Below, one piece after another: positions 11,303 through 20,274 of a DNA stretch of 64,000 nucleotides. Position numbers and translations under genes: made by a program. Under the pieces are notes generated by a model. It worked only from the letters and a program-made list of their open reading frames with translations. It was not told the origin of the DNA and did not search any database. Source of the DNA: Mantamonas sphyraenae. Its lineage: Eukaryota > CRuMs > Mantamonadidae. The stretch is taken from NCBI GenBank assembly GCA_026936335.1, contig JAPMXV010000017.1:240456-304455 (forward strand), written 5' to 3'. Positions within the stretch are counted from its first letter, which is position 1, and each line of letters begins with the position of its first letter.

Positions 11303-13044
11303 TCAAGTGTAGTACGCCTTGACGACCACAGGGTCGCTGTCGCTGCGCATTCTCCTCACATTGGCCACCGTCGACTTGTGCAGGCTCGAGCTCAGAGCCT
11401 TGTCTCCTGAACTCGACGCAAGCTGCACACCTGCGTCCTTGTCACCCTCACGTGCTCCCAGCACACTCCAGTCACTCTTGATGAAGCTGAGGTCGCGTTC
11501 ACGCAACAAGCCACTCAGCTGCACCTCGTTCTCATCCTCCGCGTCTCCATGCCTGCCGTTCTCCGTGTCATGTCCCGTTTCCTGTTGAGCATCGTCCTCA
11601 AGTGTGCTTTCCTTTGCTTCTTCCTCCTCCCCCTGTGGTTCTGTCTGCTGTGCGGCCGCCGTGCCCGAGTCTCCACTTGCCTGCGCTTCGTTTGCCTCCT
11701 CGTCTGCGCCTGCACTGCTTCCGCTGCCTGCGCTGCTGCCGCTGCCACTTCGATTCTGTCTCTGCACAGCTGCCTCCCATTCCGAGTCCATGATGGCCAG
11801 CTTGGCCTTGTACGACCTGTTTTCTGCCCCTGCCATTTGCACGAAGCAGCGTTCCAGCTGCGCATAGTCGGGTGCGTCGCTGAAGCCCAGCGCACTCACT
11901 GCTTCCATGTACGTGCGCATTGTAGGCGGACACGCCGCGCACACGTCGTCCAGGCTGACCTGCAGCTTGATCTCCGTCAGCTGGTCGTAGCTTGGGCCCT
12001 TGCTGCTGCTGTACACGTAGTCGCCCTGGTCCAACCATGGCAGCCCTGCCAACATGTAGATGAGCACGTATCCCAGCGCCTCCATGTCGTCCCTTCGGCT
12101 CAACACTTTGCCCTCGTGAGCACGCCGCGACGCAAAAATTGGTGTTCCAGCCGTGAAGCGCTTCCCGTTTCGCTCTCGCTCCCCTGAGCTCTCTGTGCTG
12201 CCGTCCGCCTCCTCTGCCACATGCCGCCCTTCTGTGTCTCTAAAGCGTCGGCTCAGGCCGAAATCAATCATGTAAAGCTGTGCGACGCAGGCAGGAAGCC
12301 ACTGTAAGTGCAACTGCGCTGCAACGGTTCCTCCTCCCTCTGCCTGGCTTACCTTGTTGCTCGTCGGCGATAGGTCCATCAGAAAGTTGGCAGGTTTGAT
12401 GTCACAGTGGATAAACGACTTTTCGTGCAAATGCTGCAGCGTGCGCACGGCGTGCATCCCAATCACCGCCACTGTGGCCGGTGAAAGACGACGCTTGAAA
12501 CTGGGAACGCTGGGGTTCACAAGATCCAGCACGTCGTCCAGTGACGGCCCCAGCAGCTCCATCACGATCGCAGTCACCTCCCCGTTTTCAGAGTACGTGT
12601 ACATGTCTGGAAACATGTCCAGCTGTGTGGTGTGCTCACTACGTCAGAGTGTGCGTTCCGTTTCACTCTTTTCCCAGCGCCTCTGGAAGCATTCCCCTCC
12701 ATTCTTCCTTCACCGCTTGCCTCCTCACAGCCATCCACCCTCCTGTCCACCCACCTCCCCTCCCCTCTCCTTCAAAAACGCACACGCTTGCAACTCACAT
12801 TGTGAATGGCCTGCAACACCGTCCTCTCCTGTTCCAGCCGTCTTGTCTGTTTGGATGTCGTGGCAATCTTGATGCACACTTTCCGGTCGGTGAATGTGTC
12901 CTTGCCTTCATACGCAGTGCCAAAACGCCCACGTCCCAGGGGCGTTCCCCCCACAACCACGTAGCGTCGATTCAGCACCGGGAAGCCAGAGCCGCGTCCT
13001 CCATTTCGCGACGACGATCGCGATGTGGACGAGCCGCAACCCAT
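11303..13044 (-). CDS. Casein kinase 1-like serine/threonine kinase
   Basis: Three exons: 13044-12799, 12622-12353 and 12277-11303, with introns of 176 and 75 bases (donors GTGAGT and GTAAGC; acceptors CACACAG and GCACAG; all phase 0); 496 aa. The start is MGCGSSTSR, a good N-myristoylation signal plus adjacent Cys, suggesting membrane attachment. Kinase features: the glycine loop LGRGRFGTAYEG, VCIKI with the ATP lysine, MELLGPSLDDVL, HCDIKPANFLM and MIDFGLSRRFRD, all typical of the CK1 family. GTPIFASRRAHEG replaces the usual CK1 GTARYAS.N.H.G. The C-terminal ~180 residues are Ser/Glu/Gln-rich and disordered. Skipping the 75-base intron would leave an in-frame 25-residue insertion, so intron retention would be translatable. 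Confidence 0.87.
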
Positions 13045-13141
13045 GGTGTCGGCTTCTGTTGCGTTGGCCTCACTGACGCAAACGATTTCTCGATTCATCC
13101 GATTCATCCATCTCCATTGTTGTCATCTCTCTCCACCATCA

Positions 13142-16100
13142 TCACACTCGCCCCACTTGGTTGGTGTTCCACGAAACGTTTTCCTCGTCGCCAGCACTCG
13201 TCGACGCGAAATCGCGTCCCATCTCCTCCAACATCAGCACCTTTTTGCGCAGGATGTCCACCTCGGCCTCACGTTCGCCAATCTCGCGTTCGCGCTGCTC
13301 CACTCGCTTCACCAGCGTTTCCACGGCCGTGACCACGCTTCCGCTTTCCGCGCCGGCCATCGCCAGCACCTGCTCCGTCACACGCTGGTACTCGCCTGCA
13401 ATCGCTGCCTTTTCCTCCGCCCCACGCTCAATCTCTTGCTGCAGCACACTCTCGCGTTCCATCTGCTGCAGCACGTCGCCCTGGGACACACCGCTGCTCG
13501 ACTCAAGTCGCTCCAGAGCCGCCTCCTTTCGCTCCAGCTCCTTGGCCACCTTTTTCAACTGTGCCTTCAGCTCGTTGTTCTCCTCCTTGATCTTCACGTG
13601 GTGTTGGATCTTTTGCTTCAGGTTCTGGTGACCCGTCAGTTTGTCCACCTCTGCCTGCAGCTCTGCCAGCTTCTTGCCGTCTTCCCGCGCTGCCTTCTTC
13701 AGCCTGCCAACCTGCTCGTTCAGCTCCTCGTTGCGCTCTGCAAACGATTCCGCCTTGTCAAACGCAAGCTTCTCCTCCTCGCGCAGACGCTCCATCATCT
13801 CCACGCACTCCTGGCGCTCTCGCATCGACGCCTCGTACGACTTGCGCATTGCTGCCAGACGCTTCTCCAGCTCGCCAGCCTTGTCCTCGGCTGCGCTCTT
13901 GGCTGCGTCCAGCTCCACCATGCGCTGTTGTGCCTCGGCCATTGCCGTTGTCTTGTCCGCCAGGCTGGTCTCCAGCGACGCCTTGCTCTGTCGCAGTGCC
14001 TTGACCTCTTGCTCCAGACCCTTCATGGCCTCCACACGTGCCTTCAGTCCCTTGATCTCTTCGTTCTTCTCCTCTCGTGTGCTCTCCCAGCGCTCGCTCA
14101 TGTCTGCAAACGCCTCCAGCTGAGCTTCAAGCTCGCCGATGCGCTCGCTGTTTGCCGCTTCGCTCTGCTCCAGCTCGCCGCTGCTCACCATGTGCTTCAT
14201 CTTTGCGCGCAGTTCGCGCTCACTGCGCTGCGCACTCATCAGCTGGCCCATCAGCGTTTCGTTTTCCGCCGTCGTCTTGCTGGCCTCCTCCTCCACCTTG
14301 TCGATGGCTGCACACAGCTCCCGCTCCTTCTCTTCCAGAAGCTCCACCTCGGTTGCGCTGTCCTTCAGTTTGATGGTCAGCGATTGCACCTCTTCCATCA
14401 TCTCCTCCTGCTTGCGGTTCATCATGGCCTCAAACTCTTCGCGGTCGTTCACCAGTGCTGCGAGCTCTGCACGTGCTGTCTCCTCGCTCGCACGCACAGC
14501 TTCCAGCTGTTCCTTTGCGCCGCTCAGCTCCTGAAGCTGCTTGCGCATCTCCCGAATCACGCTCTGCGCGTTGCTTTCGTTCTTGTCTGCAGCTGCAACC
14601 TGTGCCATCAGCTCTTCCACCTGTGCACGCAGCCTGACCTGCTCCTTCCCTGCCGCTTCCAGCGACGCAATGCTTGCCTCCAGCTCGCTTTCGTACATGC
14701 CCAGCTGCTCCTTGAGCTGATCCTGCGTCTGGTCGGTCTGTGCTGCTTCCAGCTTGCTCTCGGCCTTTGCCAGCGCGCTCTGCATCTCATGGCTCATCAC
14801 CTCCAGTTGCGACACAACCTCGTTGCGCTCTTCCAGCTGGTCTCGCATCATTTCGCTCTCTGCACTCAGCGTGTCAAGCTGCTCTCGCAGCGCCTCGATT
14901 TCGGCGCTCTTTTCGTCCACAGCCTCGCGATGCTCGGCCGCAACGCGTTCGATGGCCACCAGTTCGCTTTCGTTGCTCGTGCGCAGCTCCTCCATGGCCT
15001 TGTGCAGCTTGCGCACCTCTGCCTCGGCTCCCTCCTTGGCTGCCTGCATCTCGGCCAACTGCGTCTCCAGCGCCACCACCTGTGCTCGCTCTGCCTTGCG
15101 TTCACTTTCTGCTGCCTGGCTCTTTGTCTCCACCTCCTTTACCTTTGCTTTCCAAGTCTTGATCTCTTCCTCGGCCGCGTTCACCTTGGCCTTCCACAGC
15201 TCCTTGTCCTGCTCCGCCACCGAGGCCTGGCTCTTCCACACCTCCACCTCCTGTTGCGCCAGGGTCAGGGCCTCGCGTGCGCCTGTGTCCTCCTGTGCCT
15301 CGGCCTGTGCAGCTGCCGCTTTGATGTTCTCCATGGCCACGTGGTGTGCCATCTCACGGCTTTCCAGCGCCGTTTGCAGTTCGTCAATCATGCCCGAAGC
15401 CTGTGCCAGCGCACCCAGCAGCTCGCCTTCCTTGGCAGCCCACTCGGCACCCGCCGCACTCAGCTCCTCTTCGCTCTTTTCCAGAGCATCACTCAGCACC
15501 TTCATCTGCGACTCAAACGCCTGCTCGAGCTTCCACTTTTCGAGCTCCATGTTTTCGTACGCACGCTTCTGCGGGCTCAGCAAAGGCGAATGAGTGGCCA
15601 GTGCACCGTTGCTGCTGCTACTGCCTCCCTGGGCTTGCAGCTTGTCCAGCTTGCGTTGCAGCTCCTGCAGCGCATCCTGCACCTCGTGCTTGTCGGCCAC
15701 CGTGTTGCGCATCTGCTCCTCCAGACTTGCGGCGTATGCTTCGCTCTCGGCAAGCTTCTCCATGTTCATCTCGTAGTTCTCGTCCATGTGCGCCTCGTAC
15801 TCTTCAAGCACATCGCGCAGCTCGAGGTTTTCCATGGCAAAGCGCACCACCTCCGGGTGATGTTCGATCTGCTTGAGGAGCGTCTCGTTCTCTGCGCGCA
15901 AGTCGGTCATGGCTGCCTGCAGCATGTCCTCGTAGCTGGCCAGCTGCTCGCTGCTGTCGCGCTGGATGCGATCCTCACGCAGACGCAGGATGAAGCGCAG
16001 GCACATGATGGTGTGCTCGCGGCGTGCTGCCAGTTCTTGCAGCGCCTCGTTCTTCTGATACATCAGGTGCTGCTTGTCCTCTGCCTCACGCTGCTTGTCC

Positions 16101-17767
16101 AGAGCAGTGCAAAGGATGGTTTCCAGCTCGCGCGTGCGGTCACCAAGCCCTGCGTGGCTGCTGCTGCCTCCGGCTTCGATGGTGCTAAAGTCGCTGATGA
16201 ACGAACTGGCCGCGTTGGGTCCGGGCGACCCAGGCATGTGCAGTGCCACGCGTCCAGGGCCATTCTTGGCCACCACGGCCAGCTGCTCGCGCAGGCGGGC
16301 AATCTCCAGCTGCATAGCGTGCACGTTGCCCGAGGTGTCCTCGTTGACCACGGCGTTGTTGCGGATCAGCTTGGCGCGCTGGGCAAACTTGAGTGTGGAC
16401 AAGGACTCGCCAAAATTCATCTCTGAGGGCGAGATGTTGGCCACGACGCAGGTCTTTGCGTTGCCGCCCAGCGAATCCTTGAGCAGAAACGTCATGGTCG
16501 AGTCACGGTAGTGGATGTGACGCGTCTTGCCACGTGCAACCTCGCTCAGGGCCATGATCACCTTTCCCAGGGCACTCAGAGACTGGTTGATCTTGGAGGC
16601 CTCGTGGAGACGTTCGCCCGTGGTGTCTGTGCTCTTTTGGCGTTCGGAACCGGCCAGATCGATGAGGTTGAGACGAGACTGGCGCACCTGGGTCAAGCCA
16701 CTGCTGGCTTGCACCTTGCGAGTCTCGATGGTGAGAGTAAACACAGAGTGCGAACGCGACGACTCGCTGTTCATCTTTGTGGACGCGACGTGTCGGTTGC
16801 GCGCACCTTCGTTGAGAATGTTGTACGCATGCGTGGCACTCTCTACGCTCTCTTCAATCACATTCTGGATGTACACGCCACTCTTGCGCGACTCGCGCAG
16901 CTGCAGCGCAGGCGGCGGGTTAAAGTCGTCGCTGTGATCCGCAAGCAGATCGCTCAGCTGCTCGTTGTAGATCTCCACAAAGGAGCAGCGGCACGAAAAG
17001 GTGGTGTCCGGGTTCTGTGCAAGGCAGGGACAGGTAAACACAGGCGTGTGCAATGCATGTGGTGTGTGGTGTGAGCAAACCGGGATGACGGCTGATGCGC
17101 GCGCGCAGATTTTCAAAGCGCGGCTTTTGGCGCGCAAACGGCACGTCCACTCACCATGCGCTTCTCTCGGGCCATCAGGCCAAAGATGTGGTCAAGCACA
17201 CGTGGAATGAGACCACGGTCTTCGTGTTGGGAGGGACCTGCAATGCATGTGACCGGTGTGCGAGTGTGAGCGTGGCACGTCAGAAAACGGGACGGTGGAG
17301 CGCGCGGAAATCCGGCACGGACCTTGCATGGTGTACGTCTTGCCCGAGCCGGTTTGGCCGTAGGCAAACACCGTGGCATTGTAGCCACCCAAGCAGGCGT
17401 CGGCAACAGGGCGCCCAACCGAGCGAAAGACTTCGCTTTGGGTGGTGTTGGCGTCGAGAACCGAATCAAACGTGAACTGCTTCTGCTCGCGACGCGTGGA
17501 CAGCATAACTGTGCGGCCCTCTGCGTCGACGGTGACAATGTTGCGCGAGGCACTCTCGCGATCGTTCATGGGACGCACTCGTACCACGACACGCACGTTG
17601 TCGCTGTCATGGGAGGCGAGCGAAGTGTCGAATTCTGGCGCCAGCCTAGCGTGTCAGTGGATGGGCAGCAGCAGCAACAGGGGGGCAAGAGCAGATGGGC
17701 CATGAGGTGATGTGTGTGTGTGGACGGGCTGGGAAACGAGTGCTGGTGTTGAGGTACCGTCGTCCAT
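13142..17767 (-). CDS. Kinesin-12-like (KIF15-type) plus-end motor
   Basis: Four coding exons: 17767-17758 (10 nt), 17634-17323, 17237-17155 and 17014-13142; 1425 aa. The phases (1,1,0) and GT-AG boundaries all agree. The N-terminus reads MDDEFDTSLASHDSDNVRVV. Motor domain ~15-355: P-loop GQTGSGKT (96-103), switch I NSESSRSHS (~217), switch II DLAGSE (~254), then SKINQSLSALGKVI, YRDSTMTFLLKDSLGGNAKT and FAQRAK. A GNVHAMQLEI element follows the motor, as in kinesin-12. The remaining ~1050 residues are almost continuous Glu/Ala/Lys-rich coiled coil. Kinesin-12 acts in spindle bipolarity or phragmoplast/axonal transport. The first exon is very short, but no other in-frame start exists upstream of the motor. 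Confidence 0.85.
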
Positions 17768-17805
17768 TGTGTTTGGGTTGCCGGCGCCAGGGCAACTGCG
17801 AGCCA

Positions 17806-18601
17806 TCATCGGATGCCCTGCTGTGTGGACTTGCCCAGATCTCGCACGAGATCGCGTGCATAAATGTCCTTGTCGTCGTCAAACTCGCCCTGGATGATCA
17901 TTTCCTGGCAAAAGAGAAGAAAGACTTCGTTGGCTCGCAGGAGATCCTGTTGTCTGCCGGCCTCCCAGGAGCGCAGAAAGGCCTCAGGCAACAGCATGTA
18001 GGCAGCACCACCTGCCACGCCAGTATGGAAGAGGCTGCGTGCGACGTATTCGGCGACACCACGCATGGATGACCTGTTTGGAAAGCTTGTAAACAACAAC
18101 GCCACGGGAAAGGCCACTTGCGCAACCGCTGCAGTGGTGCGGCCTGCAATGTACGAGTCACGCAGCGCGGGTACAAACTCGCTCAGCTCTCGTCCAAACG
18201 TCATGCGCTCCACGTTGGCCTTGGCCACGGAAACACGGTGGACAATGCTTCCGCGGCTCGTCTGCTTTGTGGTGTCCTCCTCTGCACCTTTGCTGTTGCT
18301 GGCTGTGTTTGAGGTGACGGGGAGCTCCTTGAGTGCGGGGATATCGCTGCAAAACATCTGCGTGTGTGTGTTGCAGGGTCAGCGGAAAATGCACCGACCC
18401 CCCCGGCCTCACAAACGACCACACTGGCAAATCACACACTCCTACCTCGTAGTAGTCTACCAGCCAGGGAGGCTCGGTCAATGGCCTGTTCCACAGAGCG
18501 ATGCGTTTGTCTTGGAAGGTCGTGTAGTACGCTGCAGCCAAAGTGCCAGCGGTGACCACCACAGGCATAAACACACCCGTTCCAGCCTTGGCGCTTGACA
18601 T
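17806..18601 (-). CDS. Small predicted membrane protein, unknown
   Basis: Two exons, 18601-18446 and 18357-17806 (donor GTAGGA, acceptor CACGCAG, phase 0); 235 aa. The N-terminus (GVFMPVVVTAGTLAAAYYTTF) is a likely membrane helix. A second hydrophobic stretch lies near AAVAQVAFPVALLFTSF, with a weaker one at TGVAGGAAYMLLPEAF. No family is recognised. Its stop lies 38 bases before the kinesin start on the same strand. Confidence 0.65.
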
Positions 18602-18662
18602 GTGTGCAATTGGGTGGTGGAAGAGGAGCTTTTCTAAAGTGAGGGAGGGTGAGACGGGATGT

Positions 18663-19256
18663 ATGCAGCCGGGAACGGGACAAAGGGCGATTGCGCTGCG
18701 TCACCCAGCGCCATCGGATCCTCACGCGCAGACGTGTGGACATGACATGGAGCAGTTGCCGGCAGAGGTGCAGGCGCTGATATTGCAGCACCCGGTGCTG
18801 TTGCACGACGTGCGGTCTCTGTGTGCGCTGGCGTGCTCTTGTTCCTCCTTTGCCAATCTGAGCACAGACTCGCTGCTGTGGGCTCAGGTGGCACACGCAA
18901 ACGGATTTCGTCCTCATCAGTGGCGTGGTGTGGACGAACGGCACCCGGACAAACACACCAGGGCACACGCCGCTGCGCTTCGTCGCTGGGTCTTGCGACG
19001 TGTGCGCCAGAATGCCAGGCCCCTCGTGCTTTCCACATCCTCTGTCTCCATCAGTGTGGATTCTTCCACTGCGTCGCATGACTCACCACGTCCCGATCCC
19101 GCTTCTGCCTCGTCTGCGGGCTCGTTTGCGAATCCCGTTCGCCATCTTCAACCGACCAACGCGTCGCGCACACGCACTCGTCTGTTTCTGCTGTTTCTCA
19201 TTCTCGCCGCGTGTGTGTTTGTAGTCATTGCTGTCACTGAGGGCGGATGGTCGTGA
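18663..19256 (+). CDS. F-box-like protein with C-terminal membrane anchor
   Basis: 197 aa from the ATG at 18663; an internal ATG at 18747 begins the F-box itself (MEQLPAEVQALILQHPVLLH) and is a plausible true start. The ~45-residue F-box (LPAEV...LCALACSCSSFANLSTDSLLWAQ) binds SKP1 in SCF ligases. A Ser/Pro-rich linker follows, and the last 25 residues (RLFLLFLILAACVFVVIAV) form a tail-anchor-like helix. It could target an SCF complex to a membrane. No substrate-binding repeat is visible. Confidence 0.6.
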   Translation: MQPGTGQRAIALRHPAPSDPHAQTCGHDMEQLPAEVQALILQHPVLLHDVRSLCALACSCSSFANLSTDSLLWAQVAHANGFRPHQWRGVDERHPDKHTRAHAAALRRWVLRRVRQNARPLVLSTSSVSISVDSSTASHDSPRPDPASASSAGSFANPVRHLQPTNASRTRTRLFLLFLILAACVFVVIAVTEGGWS

Positions 19257-19330
19257 TCGGGCAATGGCGTGTGCGGTGGCGGGGACTTTTTCCATGAATC
19301 TCCAAGGGTTTTTCATTGCCGTCACGTTGT

Positions 19331-19696
19331 TCAGTTCTTGGCCTTCCACCAGTCGAGGAACTCGGCCTGGGCAGCACCGACGTCGACATCCTTGTCGTTG
19401 GTGGCCAGAGCGGTGGTTGTGTAGGCAACGGCAGCGGCGCCGAGGCCGACCATGACGGCTCCGTGCGGCGAGCGGCTGTTGACGGCAGCAAAGGCAGCCG
19501 ACGCCACACCAGCGACAGCGGCCACGTTGACCGACGTGTTGTGACGCTCCTGGGCGCGCTGGATAACGGCGCCAGCCTGTGTGTTCTGCGAGGCAAACTC
19601 GTCAACATCGCTCTGCTTCCACTCCGGCAGCAGTTCCTCGCCCTTGCTGAACCCGCTCACGGGGCCTTGGTAGAATCGCGACTCGGAAGAACCCAT
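19331..19696 (-). CDS. Small protein with C-terminal hydrophobic region, unknown
   Basis: An intact 121-residue frame beginning MGSSESRFYQGPVSGFSKGE, compatible with N-myristoylation at Gly2. Residues ~55-100 are Ala/Val/Gly-rich (VNVAAVAGVASAAFAAV, then GAVMVGLGAAAVAYTTTAL) and could form one or two membrane helices. It ends EFLDWWKAKN. No family is recognised. Confidence 0.6.
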   Translation of the reverse strand: MGSSESRFYQGPVSGFSKGEELLPEWKQSDVDEFASQNTQAGAVIQRAQERHNTSVNVAAVAGVASAAFAAVNSRSPHGAVMVGLGAAAVAYTTTALATNDKDVDVGAAQAEFLDWWKAKN

Positions 19697-20274
19697 AGTG
19701 TGTCTGCGGCGGTGGCGGGTGCGTCAGTCGCGTGTGCGTGCGCGTAGGGACATGGGGCCGGAGGACAACAATCCACACAAGCGGCGCCCGAGAGGGAACA
19801 TTCGAGGAGCGGAAGGCCGTTCCACCAAGCTGCCTCTGGCACGACGTTTGCCACAGACAAGCACCCTGTCCATGCAAACGCCTGCGCAGCAACAACGCAG
19901 TGACGAAACGGCACTCTCCTTTGTCTATGGCGGCTGGTGTGCGTGCACAAGCAAGGCGTGGACAACCATGCGAAGGCGCGCGGCTCGTTTGGCGGCGGCG
20001 ACGACGTTGATCCCAGACGGGCACAAAGGGCGTGCTGGCTCGAGTGCAGCCACACCTGCGTGTTTCTATGCAGGGGACACGTGCACAGGTACGCAGGATC
20101 CACCCTTGTCGCGCATTGGTCGCCGCAAGCGACTCGGGGGCCGGATTGCGCATGATGTCGCTGACAATCCTCAGGATGCAACACACACAGTACACACCTG
20201 TGGGCACACGCATGGCACCACGTAGGGAATGTATTTGCAAGGCACCAAACTCACAGCAGAGATTTGCTTTGCCC
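19697..20274. other. Long gap between genes
   Basis: 578 bases with no gene I can identify with confidence, unusual for a window where most gaps are below 120 bases. The plus frame 19752-20225 is listed separately as a weak candidate. No tRNA cloverleaf or other RNA fold was recognised by eye. Confidence 0.4.
19752..20225 (+). CDS. Possible small hypothetical ORF
   Basis: ATG-initiated 157-residue frame, MGPEDNNPHKRRPRGNIRG at the start. It is Arg/Thr/Ala-rich with no recognisable motif. Support comes only from its length and from the otherwise empty 578-base gap; it may be noise in GC-rich DNA. Confidence 0.2.
   Translation: MGPEDNNPHKRRPRGNIRGAEGRSTKLPLARRLPQTSTLSMQTPAQQQRSDETALSFVYGGWCACTSKAWTTMRRRAARLAAATTLIPDGHKGRAGSSAATPACFYAGDTCTGTQDPPLSRIGRRKRLGGRIAHDVADNPQDATHTVHTCGHTHGTT

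Noticed and set aside
13025-16426. 1133-residue plus-strand frame
   Set aside because: Leu/Cys/His-rich antisense shadow of the kinesin coiled coil; codon bias of the minus gene leaves the opposite strand open.
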